DNA from: Streptomyces spirodelae
GTDB taxonomy: Bacteria; Actinomycetota; Actinomycetes; Streptomycetales; Streptomycetaceae
Assembly: GCF_017676385.1 (NCBI RefSeq)
Contig: NZ_JAFFZN010000018.1
Location: 93,457 to 157,456, forward strand
Reading direction: 5' to 3'
Length of the DNA: 64,000 nucleotides
Below, one piece after another: positions 26,087 to 34,713 of this stretch (within the stretch, counting starts at the first letter, position 1; each line of letters begins with the position of its first letter). Both the position numbers and the translations under genes were made by a program. The notes under the pieces were generated by a model, which had not been told where the DNA came from, did no database searches, and saw only the letters and a program-made list of their open reading frames with translations.

Positions 26087-27534
26087 CCCCGCGCCCCGGA
26101 GCCCGGCAGCAGCCACACGAGCAGCACGGAGGCGGCGGTGAGGGCGGCGGCGGTCAAGTAGGCGGCCGCGTACCCGTCGGCGAGCTGTCCGGGCCCTGGC
26201 CGGCCTGCGCCGTCGGCGGTCGCCCCGACCGAGACCGCACCGAGGACGGCGAGGCCCAGTGCTCCGCCGACCTGCCGCGAGGTGTTGACCAGCCCGGCGA
26301 CCACTCCCGCCTCACGGGCCGCGGCGCCCGTCGTCGCAGCGTCGGTCAGCGGCGTCATCAGCAGGCCGATCCCGGTGGCCATCAGGACACCGGGGCCCAG
26401 AATCGTGCCGAGGAAGGTGCCGTCCGCCGACAGCACCAGGCCCTGCCAGCCGAATCCGGCCGTGGTCACCAACCCGCCGACGGCCACCATCGTGCGGGTG
26501 CCGAACCGTGCCATCAGCCTGGGTGTCACCTTGGAGCCGACGATGACGCCCGCGGTGTGCGGCAGGAAGGAGACGCCCGCGCGGACGGGGGAGTAGTCGA
26601 GCACGTTCTGCATGTAGAGCGAGAGGAAATACCACATCGCGAAGGCGCCCGTCATGGCAACGAATGTGACCACGTTCCCCGCGGCGACAGCGCGCAGCCT
26701 GAACAGGCGCAGCGGCACCAGCGGTTCGGTCGTGCGCGCCTCGACCGCGACGAAAGCGCCGAGCGCGAGCAGCCCGCCCACGAGCGGTACCAGGACATCG
26801 GCGGAGCCCCACGGGTGCGACTCGGTCCGGCCGATGCCGTACGCCAGAGCGGCGACGCCCACGGTCACCAGCGCCGCACCCGGCAGGTCCAGCCCCCGGC
26901 GGCCCGCCCTGTGGTGCTGCTCGTGCAGCCCGAACAGCACCACGGCGACGACCAGCGCTCCGACGGGCACGTTGACCAGCAGCACCCACCGCCAGGACAG
27001 CAGATCCGTCAGCAGCCCGCCGACCAGGCCACCGGTCGCACCGCCCGCCGTACCCACGGCCGCCCAGGTGGCGATCGCCCGGGTCCGTGCGGGTCCTTCA
27101 GGGAAGGTGGAGGTCAGCAGGGAGAGAGTGACGGGCGCGAGGATGGCGGCGCCGATCCCCTGTACGGCGCGAGCGGCGATGAGTGTCTGCGCCTCCTGTG
27201 CAAGTCCGCCCGCGAGGCTCGCGGCGGTGAACAGGCCGAGCCCCACCAGGTAGACGGGTTTCCGGCCGAAGATGTCGGCGGCGCGCCCGCCCAGCAGCAG
27301 GAAGCCCGCGAAGGTCAGCGCATAGGCGTTCACGACCCACTGCAGCGTGCTGCTGCTGAGCGCGAGCCCCGCGCGGATGCTGGGCAGTGCGACGTTGACC
27401 ACGGACACGTCGAGGACGACGAGGAACTGGCCGATGCTGGAGGCCAGCACGACCGCCCAGAGCCGGACGGCGCGCCCCGAGCCCGGGTCCTTGCCGGGAG
27501 CGGCGCTCGATGACAGCGATGATTCGGAGAGCAT
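25990..27534 (-). CDS. DHA2-family MFS drug efflux transporter, 14 helices
   Basis: A 514-residue exporter. Motif C-like residues sit in the helix-1 region LDVSVVNVALPSI, motif A is GRAADIFGRKPVYL, and the length and 14 helices fit DHA2/EmrB-type proton antiporters that give antibiotic or biocide resistance. Starts at 27534 and 27543 (ATG) are both possible; the former has AGGA upstream. A 10-bp palindrome GGCCTAGGCC sits about 70 bases upstream. The gene has no adjacent TetR or MarR regulator, which is unusual for this family. Confidence 0.87.
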   Translation of the reverse strand: MLSESSLSSSAAPGKDPGSGRAVRLWAVVLASSIGQFLVVLDVSVVNVALPSIRAGLALSSSTLQWVVNAYALTFAGFLLLGGRAADIFGRKPVYLVGLGLFTAASLAGGLAQEAQTLIAARAVQGIGAAILAPVTLSLLTSTFPEGPARTRAIATWAAVGTAGGATGGLVGGLLTDLLSWRWVLLVNVPVGALVVAVVLFGLHEQHHRAGRRGLDLPGAALVTVGVAALAYGIGRTESHPWGSADVLVPLVGGLLALGAFVAVEARTTEPLVPLRLFRLRAVAAGNVVTFVAMTGAFAMWYFLSLYMQNVLDYSPVRAGVSFLPHTAGVIVGSKVTPRLMARFGTRTMVAVGGLVTTAGFGWQGLVLSADGTFLGTILGPGVLMATGIGLLMTPLTDAATTGAAAREAGVVAGLVNTSRQVGGALGLAVLGAVSVGATADGAGRPGPGQLADGYAAAYLTAAALTAASVLLVWLLPGSGARGQLRGPDAEVPEDSARPEMARWDAAAVATSRG

Positions 27535-27603
27535 GGCAGCCATCCTGTGCGCCCCGGCCACCCGCGGGCATCGGAACAAGGTCCCACCTGTCCGCGCACT
27601 TTG

Positions 27604-27613
27604 GGCCTAGGCC
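27604..27613. promoter_or_regulatory. Palindrome upstream of the DHA2 exporter
   Basis: GGCCTAGGCC is a perfect 10-bp palindrome 61-79 bases upstream of the possible ATGs of the efflux gene. Its position fits an operator. The binding protein is unknown. Confidence 0.35.
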
Positions 27614-27670
27614 GCACGACGGGGGCCTGGCGCCTCGGGTCGTCGGCGGGCCGGATCGCCTGCGGTCACG

Positions 27671-27719
27671 CGGCCGTGGTCCGGTCGCGTGGCTGTGGTC
27701 CGGTCGTGCGGCCGCGGTC
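27671..27719. repeat. Three imperfect ~19-bp tandem repeats
   Basis: GGCCGTGGTCCGGTCGCGT, then GGCTGTGGTCCGGTCGTGC, then GGCCGCGGTCT follow one another, ending at the stop codon of the HTH/TPR regulator. They lie in the short gap between two minus-strand genes. No function is evident. Confidence 0.45.
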
Positions 27720-29173
27720 TAGGGGACACTGCCGGAGCCTGCGGGGCGGGAGTGTGTCAGGCGGGCCAGCTGGTCACGGACCCCGCGGGCCTGGGGGTGC
27801 CTGCGGTAGGGCGCGAGGACGCGGCGGAGGGCGGTCAGGGTGGAGGTCGTACGACGGGAGGCGGTGTACGGGTAGTGGGCCAGGGCACGCGTGCACTGGT
27901 CGAGGGCGGCCTCCAGTTCGCCGAGGGCAAGCAGGATCTCCGCCAGCCGCGCGTGGGTGAGGACGAGCGCTATGTGGTGTGCCGGGGGGCGGACGGCCAG
28001 CGACTCCTGGAACGCGGCGGCGGCCTGCGCGCGGTCGCCCAGGGACAGCAGGGTCTCGCCGCGCTGGTAGTGGAACGCCGTCGTCGGATACCGCGTGAAG
28101 GGCTCGAGGGGATCGTCGGCCGCTTCGCGCCGGGGCTCGGTGTCGTGGTACCGCTCGGCGGCCAGCAGATCCGCGAGCGCCGCGCTCCGCTCGTCGCCGC
28201 AGGCCCGCACCAGCGCGCGCCCCGCGTACAGATACGTCCGCACATGGCTGCTCGGGGTGGACGCCGCGGTCTCCAGAGCCAGTTGTGACCACTGCTGCGC
28301 GTGTGGCAGGTCGTCCAGGCGCAGCGCCAGTACGGCCATGGTGCGCAGGGTGATGGCGTAGACGTTCCGGTCGTCGGCCCGGTGTGCCAGGTCGAGGGCG
28401 GCCCGGTAGCAGTGGTAGCCGAGATTCGGCAGTCCGGAGTCGGCGGCCATCGTGCCCAGCAGGTGCATCAGGCAGGCGCTGCCGGTCAGCACGGCTGGAT
28501 CGGCCGGCCCGGCCGTTCCGCTGCCGGGGGATGCGGTCAGGCGCTGGGCGACGTCGTCGGCGACGTAGGCGCCCAGCGCGGAACGCGCGTGCGCGCCACC
28601 GTACTTGGCTGCCAGCTCGGCGAAGACGGTGACCATGTCGGCCAGCCGCGCGTCGGCGCCCGCCGACTCGCCCTGTGCTGCGCCGCCCTGTGCTGGGCCG
28701 CCGTGCGCTGAGCCTGACTGCGCCGTGCCGGGCTGCCGACCGGGGGGTGGCTCGTCGGCGGGCGGCCAGGCGGGCAGCCGGACGTCGACGGCGGTGAACA
28801 TCTCCCGATTGAGCGCCAGCCGCCGCGCCGGGTCGGCGTCGGCGGCGCACAGCGCGGTGAGCCGTTCCACCGGATCGCTGGTCCCCAGCACCGCTTCGGC
28901 CGAGGCCCCGGCGGTCGTGCTGCTTTCCAGCCCGGTCTCGCTGACGCGCACCGGGCGGCCGAGGCGCCGCCCGAACACCTGGGCCACCAGGCCCGGGACC
29001 GGTGGGCGCGGCCGGGAGCCCTCCAGCCAGTGGGCGACGGCCGTCCGGTCGTAGCGCAGCCGCAGCCCGTACTTGGTCCCCAGAGCGTTGACCGCGCGCG
29101 CCAGTTCGCCCGCGCTCCATCCGGACTCCGCCAGCAGGGCGGCGAGTTGGCGGTTCGGCCCGCGAGGTCCCAT
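27719..29173 (-). CDS. HTH-type transcriptional regulator with TPR-like repeats
   Basis: A 484-residue protein. The N-terminus (residues about 8-60, LAALLAESGWSAGELARAVNALG then YDRTAVAHWLEGSRP) is an XRE-like helix-turn-helix. The remainder is helical and TPR-like, including YHCYRAALDLAHRADD and ALDQCTRALAHYP. This architecture is common for Streptomyces regulators next to secondary-metabolism genes. It is divergent from the FAS/PKS-like operon and is its obvious candidate regulator. The ATG at 29173 has GGGAG just upstream. An Ala/Gly/Gln-rich linker near residue 155 contains short repeats. Confidence 0.8.
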   Translation of the reverse strand: MGPRGPNRQLAALLAESGWSAGELARAVNALGTKYGLRLRYDRTAVAHWLEGSRPRPPVPGLVAQVFGRRLGRPVRVSETGLESSTTAGASAEAVLGTSDPVERLTALCAADADPARRLALNREMFTAVDVRLPAWPPADEPPPGRQPGTAQSGSAHGGPAQGGAAQGESAGADARLADMVTVFAELAAKYGGAHARSALGAYVADDVAQRLTASPGSGTAGPADPAVLTGSACLMHLLGTMAADSGLPNLGYHCYRAALDLAHRADDRNVYAITLRTMAVLALRLDDLPHAQQWSQLALETAASTPSSHVRTYLYAGRALVRACGDERSAALADLLAAERYHDTEPRREAADDPLEPFTRYPTTAFHYQRGETLLSLGDRAQAAAAFQESLAVRPPAHHIALVLTHARLAEILLALGELEAALDQCTRALAHYPYTASRRTTSTLTALRRVLAPYRRHPQARGVRDQLARLTHSRPAGSGSVP

Positions 29174-29637
29174 GGGAGTCTCCCGCTCACTCCGCCCGGT
29201 CACGCAGGCCCGGGGCTTCCGGCGGACACAGGGGTCCAGGGTTTTCAACGCGTTCACGCCTTGGTGACCGAAACCGGTCAGCACCGTGCCCGTGCTTGTG
29301 TTTCGGTGGAGACATACCCCGGCGAAGCCCTTCCCACATGGGGGAGGGGCAGTTTCGGACTGTACTCACGGGGTGCCATGGCGCGGCGTTGCCGGTGGGT
29401 CTGCTGGTGCCGCTCCGCGGGCGACACCAGGGCGCCGACCGCCGGGGCGCACCGCCGCACCGCAGGTCGCGGCGGCCGACCGGCACCCGGCCGCCCGGCG
29501 AGGAGCCGACGGCGTGCCCCGTCGCGAAAAAGGCCAGAACACGCCCCCGCCGACGAGGACGCGCCGCCGTTCCCGTCAACACGGTCAACAGCACACCTCA
29601 CACGCCTCAGTCCCCCAGGCGAGAAGGAGACAGGAAT
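29174..29637. promoter_or_regulatory. Divergent promoter region of regulator and FAS/PKS-like operon
   Basis: This 464-base gap has no convincing gene. It contains a perfect inverted repeat TGACCG-AAAC-CGGTCA at 29265-29280, about 90 bases upstream of the regulator's ATG and suitable for autoregulation. A GAGAAGGAGA ribosome site precedes the acyltransferase ATG. The stretch between about 29390 and 29560 is GC-rich and unremarkable. Confidence 0.55.
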
Positions 29638-30714
29638 ATGCCGCGAGCATACGACCGGCCCGGGTTACCACCGGCGCCCTGGGCGCCGCCGGCCGAGACC
29701 ATCCATCTGTTCCCCGGGCAGGGGGACTTCGCCGTCTCCCCGCTGGTACGCGCTGTGCGCGCCCACCCCGTGGTGCGCACAGCCGTCGCCGAGGTGTTCG
29801 CCCAGGTCGACGAGGTGAGCGCCGCGTACGGGATTCCGGCGCTCGGGCCCGCGCTGCTGGGTGACACACCGCCGAGCGGCCGGACGCTGGCCGCCGGGCC
29901 CGTGGGCACACCGCAGGTCGCGCTGTTCGGCGCCTCCATGGCGCTCCACCGGGCGCTGTGCGCGGTCGGCGCGGCACCCAGGCGGATGGTCGCCGTCAGC
30001 TTCGGGGAGATCGCCGCGCTCACGGCGGCGGGTGTCTTCGCCGTGCCCGACGGCACCCACCTCGCCTGCAGGCTCTCCCGCTGGCTGAGCCGCTGCCGGG
30101 GCGGGATGACGGTGCTGGCGACGGGGATCGACGAGGCGGAGCGGCTGATCACTGCGGTCGCGGCCCGGAAGGTGGCCGTGGCCTGCGTCAACGACCCGGG
30201 AGAAACCGTCCTCAGCGGCCCGGTCCGGGAACTCGACCAGGTGGAGGAGCGGGCCGCTGAGCACGGCGTCGGCACCGCCCGGCTCCGGCTGCCCTTCTCC
30301 TCCCACCACCCGTCGCTCACCACCCAGGCCGAGGGGTTCGCGGCGGCGATCCGCACCCTGCCCGCACGCCCGGCCCACACCCCGGTCCACTCGACCGTGC
30401 GCGGTGGACCGTATGGCAGGGGCGACGACGTGTACGCGGGCCTGGCCGCCTGCCTGACGAGCCCGGCCCGGCTGCCCGCCGTGCTCGACCGGGCGGTGGC
30501 CCACGGCCCCGCGCTGCTCCTGGAGTGCGGCACCGGACAGGCCCTCACCCGCAGCGCCCGGCGCGTCCTGGCGCACCGGGACGACATCGCGGCGTACAGC
30601 CCGCTCAACTCCCCGGACTTCCCCTGGGAGCGCCCGGACCGCCTGCACCGGGCCGCAGCGCCGGGGGAAGCTCCCGGAACAGCGCACCGTCAGCCGCAGG
30701 GGGAGATCGCGTGA
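29638..30714 (+). CDS. Acyl carrier protein S-acyltransferase (FabD/AT-like) with atypical active site
   Basis: A 358-residue AT-fold protein. The N-terminal motif LFPGQGD is standard. The nucleophile region, normally GHSxGE, reads AVSFGE with S121, so the His before the Ser and the Gly are replaced. The second catalytic His lies in SSHHPSL (H223/H224). The region that usually holds the malonyl-binding Arg reads CRLSRWLSRCRGG. It should load an acyl group onto the ACP of this operon, but the unusual residues suggest a non-malonyl substrate or a hydrolase role. First gene of a seven-gene operon. Confidence 0.78.
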   Translation: MPRAYDRPGLPPAPWAPPAETIHLFPGQGDFAVSPLVRAVRAHPVVRTAVAEVFAQVDEVSAAYGIPALGPALLGDTPPSGRTLAAGPVGTPQVALFGASMALHRALCAVGAAPRRMVAVSFGEIAALTAAGVFAVPDGTHLACRLSRWLSRCRGGMTVLATGIDEAERLITAVAARKVAVACVNDPGETVLSGPVRELDQVEERAAEHGVGTARLRLPFSSHHPSLTTQAEGFAAAIRTLPARPAHTPVHSTVRGGPYGRGDDVYAGLAACLTSPARLPAVLDRAVAHGPALLLECGTGQALTRSARRVLAHRDDIAAYSPLNSPDFPWERPDRLHRAAAPGEAPGTAHRQPQGEIA

Positions 30715-32585
30715 CCCGGCCCGCAACCGACCCGCCGGCCACCGCACCCGCCCCGCCCCAGCCCTTCACCGACCCTCTGCGGACGCCCCGGGCACAGCGC
30801 ATCGCCGAGGCGCTCGGCCCCGTCCGCCCTCCCGAACCGGGGGAGAGCACGAGCCGGAACCAGCTGACCCACCATGCGCTGGCGCGGCTGGCCGCGGTGC
30901 TGCCGCCGGCCCGCCAACTTCTGCACGACCGCAGCCTGTTGGCGGAGCTGAGTGCCTGCACGGCACTGATGGACCCGGCACTGTACATGACGGTCGTCAA
31001 CCACTACTTCCTGTGCCTGGGCTCCGTCGTCGCCTCGGCCGACGAGCGGCAGCAGGCCGCACCGGAGCTCGCGCGGGTGGTGGAGGAGCTGGAGAGCGGC
31101 CGGCGAAAGGGGGTCTTCCTGGTCACCGAGATCGGCGACGCCACCAGCCATCTGGCCCTCCGCACCACCGCCGAGTTCGACCCGCGGAACCGCGAGTTCG
31201 TGCTGACCACGCCCGACCCCGGGGCTGCCAAGTGCTCCGCCGTCGGAACGCCGGGCAGCGCGCAGTCGGCCGTGGTGTGCGCCCGGCTGCGGGTGGGCGG
31301 CAGGGACCACGGCGTCCACCCCTTCCTGGTCGACCTGTGCGACGAGCGGCGCACCGCCCCCGGGGTCTCCCTCTCGGGCGCGCTCGGCGCGGAGACGCTG
31401 CCGCTGGAGTACGCGCTGGTGCGGTTCGAGGGAGCGAGGCTGCCCTACGACCGCTGGCTGCGCGGCGAAGCCCGGATCGACGCCGACGGCGCATTCCGCG
31501 ACCCCCACGGCGACCCCGGCCGCGCGCTGCAGCGCACCCTGGACGTCGGCAGGGCGCTGTGGGCGACGGTACCGTCGGCCGCCGCCGCGACAGCCCGCGC
31601 CTCCGCCGCCTCGACGCTGCGCCATTCCCGGCACCGGCGCTCGCACGGCCGGCTCGCCCCCGAAGCCCCCGTGCTGTCCTACAGCACCCAACAGCGCGCG
31701 GTGCTCGGGGCGCTGGCGGAAGCGTTCGCGCTCGACTGCGCCTCCCGGACCGCGCTGGACATCTGGCAGCAGTCGGAGAAGGCCCGGACCGACCCGAACG
31801 CCTCACCCACGACGGAGACGGCGTTCTCCCCGTGGGCGGCGGTCGACCGCCGGCTGTCCGCCTTCAAGGCGCTGGCGGTGGCCGGCGCGGTCCGGGTCAC
31901 GGCCGAGTGCAGGCGTCGCTGCGGACTCGCCGGGCACCTCACCGTCAACCGGCTCAGTGGCTACGCCGGTCTGGCGGAGGCATTCGGCGCGGCCGGGGGC
32001 GACAACCAGCTGATCCTCCTGGACATCGGCCGCGCCCTGGCGGAGGAGGAAGCGCCCGCACCCGCCGACGGCACATCCCGTCCTGCCGGCACCGATGACC
32101 CCGCCTGGTGGCTGTGGACCGTCAGCGCGCTGGAACAGCGGCTGACAGCCGGACTCCGGGCCGCGCTCGACGAGCGCCGTCAGCGGGCCCCGGAGGGTAT
32201 GGACCTGTGGAACCCGCTGCTGGAACAGGCCCGGCAACTCGGCGAGGTCCACACGCTCCGGCTCGCCGCGCAGTCCGTGGCCGACGCGACCCGCACGGCA
32301 GACGACACCGACCCGGCCGCAGCCGCTCTGGCCGCCTTGTACGGGACCGGTCAGGCGCTGCGGCTGGCCGGACCGCTGCTGTGGACCGGTGTGCTCTCGC
32401 CCGGGGCGGCCGCCGTTCTGGAGGCGGCCGCGGACCGCCAGTGCGCGCGGCTCATGTCCTCCCTCGACACATTGACGGCCAGGCTCGCCCCGCCGAACGC
32501 ACTTGTCCCTGTCCCGCTGGCCGCCTCCGACTACGCGGCCGCGCTCGCCGCCACCGCCGACCGAACCCCCGGAGGATGCTCGTGA
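30711..32585 (+). CDS. Acyl-CoA oxidase/dehydrogenase-like flavoenzyme
   Basis: A 624-residue protein of the acyl-CoA oxidase type, larger than the ~380-residue dehydrogenases. The FAD/substrate loop is VTEIGDATSHLALRTTAEFD, followed by a long C-terminal helical ACOX-like domain. It should introduce an alpha,beta double bond into an acyl thioester, passing electrons to O2 or a flavoprotein. The GTG overlaps the acyltransferase stop (GTGA) after GGGGGAG. In this operon it may act on ACP- or CoA-bound chains. The catalytic Glu could not be placed with certainty. Confidence 0.75.
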   Translation: MTRPATDPPATAPAPPQPFTDPLRTPRAQRIAEALGPVRPPEPGESTSRNQLTHHALARLAAVLPPARQLLHDRSLLAELSACTALMDPALYMTVVNHYFLCLGSVVASADERQQAAPELARVVEELESGRRKGVFLVTEIGDATSHLALRTTAEFDPRNREFVLTTPDPGAAKCSAVGTPGSAQSAVVCARLRVGGRDHGVHPFLVDLCDERRTAPGVSLSGALGAETLPLEYALVRFEGARLPYDRWLRGEARIDADGAFRDPHGDPGRALQRTLDVGRALWATVPSAAAATARASAASTLRHSRHRRSHGRLAPEAPVLSYSTQQRAVLGALAEAFALDCASRTALDIWQQSEKARTDPNASPTTETAFSPWAAVDRRLSAFKALAVAGAVRVTAECRRRCGLAGHLTVNRLSGYAGLAEAFGAAGGDNQLILLDIGRALAEEEAPAPADGTSRPAGTDDPAWWLWTVSALEQRLTAGLRAALDERRQRAPEGMDLWNPLLEQARQLGEVHTLRLAAQSVADATRTADDTDPAAAALAALYGTGQALRLAGPLLWTGVLSPGAAAVLEAAADRQCARLMSSLDTLTARLAPPNALVPVPLAASDYAAALAATADRTPGGCS

Positions 32586-33844
32586 CCGGCAGCTTTTCCC
32601 ATTCCAACGCGTCTTCTGACGTGACTGCCTCGACCGCTGACCCGATTTCCGACCCCACTGCTGTCGCCGACTCCGACGGGGCGTCGGGCATCGGTGTCCT
32701 GGGCATGGGCACCTACCTGCCCACGCGGCAGCGCTCCAACGACGAGGTCGCCCGTGCGATCGGTGTCAGCCCCGACTGGATCGTGGAACGCACAGGGGTG
32801 CGCAAGCGCCACGAGGCAGCACCGGACGAGGCCGCCTCCGACATGGCGGCCGCCGCCGTGCGCTCCGCCGTGGCGGCGGCCGGACTCGACCCGGACCAGC
32901 TCGACCTGCTGGTGCTGGCCACCTCGACGCCCGACGAACTCGGTCCGGCCACGGCGTGCCGCGTCCAGGCCCTCACCAAGGCACGCAACGCCGTCGCCCT
33001 CGATGTCGGCGCCGCCTGCTCGGGCTGGCTGTTCGCCACCCGCTTCGCACACGACTATCTGCGCGCGGACGCCGGTTCCCGCTACGCGGCGGTGGTCGGC
33101 GTGGAGGCGTACTCGAAGTTCCTCGACCCCGCCGACCGTGCCACCGCCGTGCTGTTCGCCGACGGCGCCGCCGCTTCCGTGCTGGGCCCGGTACCGGCGG
33201 GGGAGGGGTTCACCGACTTCCACCTCGGCTCCGACGGTGCCCTCGCTGATCATGTACTGATCCCGGCGGGCGGGAGCCGCGCACCCGCCGACGCCGGCAC
33301 AGTCGCCGACGGGCGGCACACCATCCGGATGGACGGGCGTGCCGTGCGGGACTTCATCGTCGAGATGTTCCCCCTCGTCGTCTCCGACAGCCTCACCCGC
33401 AACCGGCTGCGCGCCGAGGACATCGACGCCTTCGTCACCCACCAGCCCAACCCCCGGATGCTGCGCTCCGTCGGCACGTCGCTGGGTATCCCGCCCGGTC
33501 GGCTGCCGATCGTCGCGGACGAGGTGGGCAACATCGGCGCGGCCTCGACGCCCTACGCACTGGCTGCGGCTGCCGTCGACGGCCTGCTGCGGCGCGGGGA
33601 CCGCGTCCTCCTCGCCACCTTCGGCGCCGGGATGACGTGGGGCAGCGCACTGCTCACCTGGAGCGGAGCCCCCGTCATTCGTACCGCCCCCACTGCCGCG
33701 TCAGCCGCGGCCGCCCCCGCGGCAGAAGCCACCGGCTGTCCGGCCGGGACCGCAGAAGCCGCCGGGACCGCAGAACCTGCCGAGACCGCAGAAGCCGCCG
33801 TATCCGCCGTATCCGCCGTATCCGCCGAAAGGAGCGCGCGATGA
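32582..33844 (+). CDS. Beta-ketoacyl-ACP synthase III (first copy)
   Basis: A 420-residue FabH-fold condensing enzyme with the full triad: Cys146 in VGAACSGW, His287 in THQPNPRM, Asn317 in GNIGAAS. It carries a ~35-residue Ser/Asp-rich extension before the fold and a ~55-residue Ala/Glu-rich tail encoded by short tandem repeats, both absent from housekeeping FabH. The GTG at 32582 has GGAGG six bases upstream and overlaps the previous stop; an ATG six bases earlier would abut the ribosome site. In secondary metabolism such enzymes prime chains or make C-C, ester or amide bonds between acyl groups. Confidence 0.87.
   Translation: MTGSFSHSNASSDVTASTADPISDPTAVADSDGASGIGVLGMGTYLPTRQRSNDEVARAIGVSPDWIVERTGVRKRHEAAPDEAASDMAAAAVRSAVAAAGLDPDQLDLLVLATSTPDELGPATACRVQALTKARNAVALDVGAACSGWLFATRFAHDYLRADAGSRYAAVVGVEAYSKFLDPADRATAVLFADGAAASVLGPVPAGEGFTDFHLGSDGALADHVLIPAGGSRAPADAGTVADGRHTIRMDGRAVRDFIVEMFPLVVSDSLTRNRLRAEDIDAFVTHQPNPRMLRSVGTSLGIPPGRLPIVADEVGNIGAASTPYALAAAAVDGLLRRGDRVLLATFGAGMTWGSALLTWSGAPVIRTAPTAASAAAAPAAEATGCPAGTAEAAGTAEPAETAEAAVSAVSAVSAERSAR
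33800..33826. repeat. Three perfect 9-bp tandem repeats in a KAS III tail
   Basis: GTATCCGCC occurs three times in a row just before the ribosome site of the SDR gene. It encodes an Ala-Val-Ser repeat at the end of the first KAS III. Such units are prone to slippage. Confidence 0.8.
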
Positions 33845-34710
33845 ACAGCACGCCCCGCACCGACTCCCTGACGACAGCCGAAGCCTTCCGGCTCGACGGC
33901 GCCCGCGCCCTGGTGACCGGAGCGTCACGCGGCATCGGACGCGCCGTTGCCCTCGCGCTCGCCGACGCCGGTGCCGACCTGGCGCTCTCGGCCCGCAGCG
34001 AGGCGGCGCTGAAGGACACCGCCGACCAGATCGCCCACCGGGGACGGAAAGCCGTCCCGGTGCCCGGCGACTTCACGGAGGCCACCGCTGCGGGCGGCGT
34101 GGTGGACGAGGCGGCAGCGGCGCTGGGCGGCCTCGACGTCGTCGTCCACAACGCCGGCATCCTGCCCACCGAGCCCGACGGCGCACCGCGGCTCGCCCCT
34201 CTCCAGCACACCACCCAAGAGGACTGGGACCGGGTGGTGACCGTCAACCTCAACGCCACTGCCGCGCTGTGCCGACGCGTCCACCCGCACCTGGCCGCCT
34301 CGACCAGGGCGAGCCTGGTGCTGATGTCCTCGGTCGCCGGAGCGGTGGGCACCCCCATGATGGACGCCTACGCGGCGACCAAGGCGGCCCAGATCTCCCT
34401 CGCCCGCAGTCTGGCCACCGGCTGGGCGCGCGAGGGCATCCGCGTCAACGCGCTGTGCCCGGGATGGACCCGCACCGACATGACCTCGTTCGCCGCCGAG
34501 GCCGCGCCGCTGTCCGACTGGCTGATGGCGCACGTCCCGCTGGGCCGGTGGGCCGAACCGGAAGAAGCCGCCTGGGCGGCCCTGTATCTGGCCTCGCCCG
34601 CGGCCGCCTTCCTGACCGGTCAGGCGCTGCTGCTGGACGGAGGGCTGTCGGTGCCCGACGGAGGACTCGCCGGTATCCCCAAGCCCGCCTCACCGTTCGC
34701 CGGGGTGTGA
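33841..34710 (+). CDS. SDR-family ketoreductase (FabG-like)
   Basis: A 289-residue short-chain dehydrogenase. The cofactor motif is TGASRGIG and NAG is present in VVHNAGIL. The catalytic Ser is in LMSSVAGAVG, and the Tyr/Lys pair is in YAATK, with an extended C-terminus (PSPFAGV-type tail). It is close to FabG and would reduce a beta-ketoacyl-ACP with NADPH. The ATG overlaps the KAS III stop (ATGA), with AAAGGAG upstream. It is the only reductive enzyme in the operon; no dehydratase or enoyl reductase is present. Confidence 0.87.
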   Translation: MNSTPRTDSLTTAEAFRLDGARALVTGASRGIGRAVALALADAGADLALSARSEAALKDTADQIAHRGRKAVPVPGDFTEATAAGGVVDEAAAALGGLDVVVHNAGILPTEPDGAPRLAPLQHTTQEDWDRVVTVNLNATAALCRRVHPHLAASTRASLVLMSSVAGAVGTPMMDAYAATKAAQISLARSLATGWAREGIRVNALCPGWTRTDMTSFAAEAAPLSDWLMAHVPLGRWAEPEEAAWAALYLASPAAAFLTGQALLLDGGLSVPDGGLAGIPKPASPFAGV

Positions 34711-34713
34711 CCG

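Noticed and set aside
25384..27513. 709-codon plus-strand frame
   Set aside because: It is antisense to the DHA2 transporter and out of frame with the first MFS. Both real genes have clear helices and motifs.
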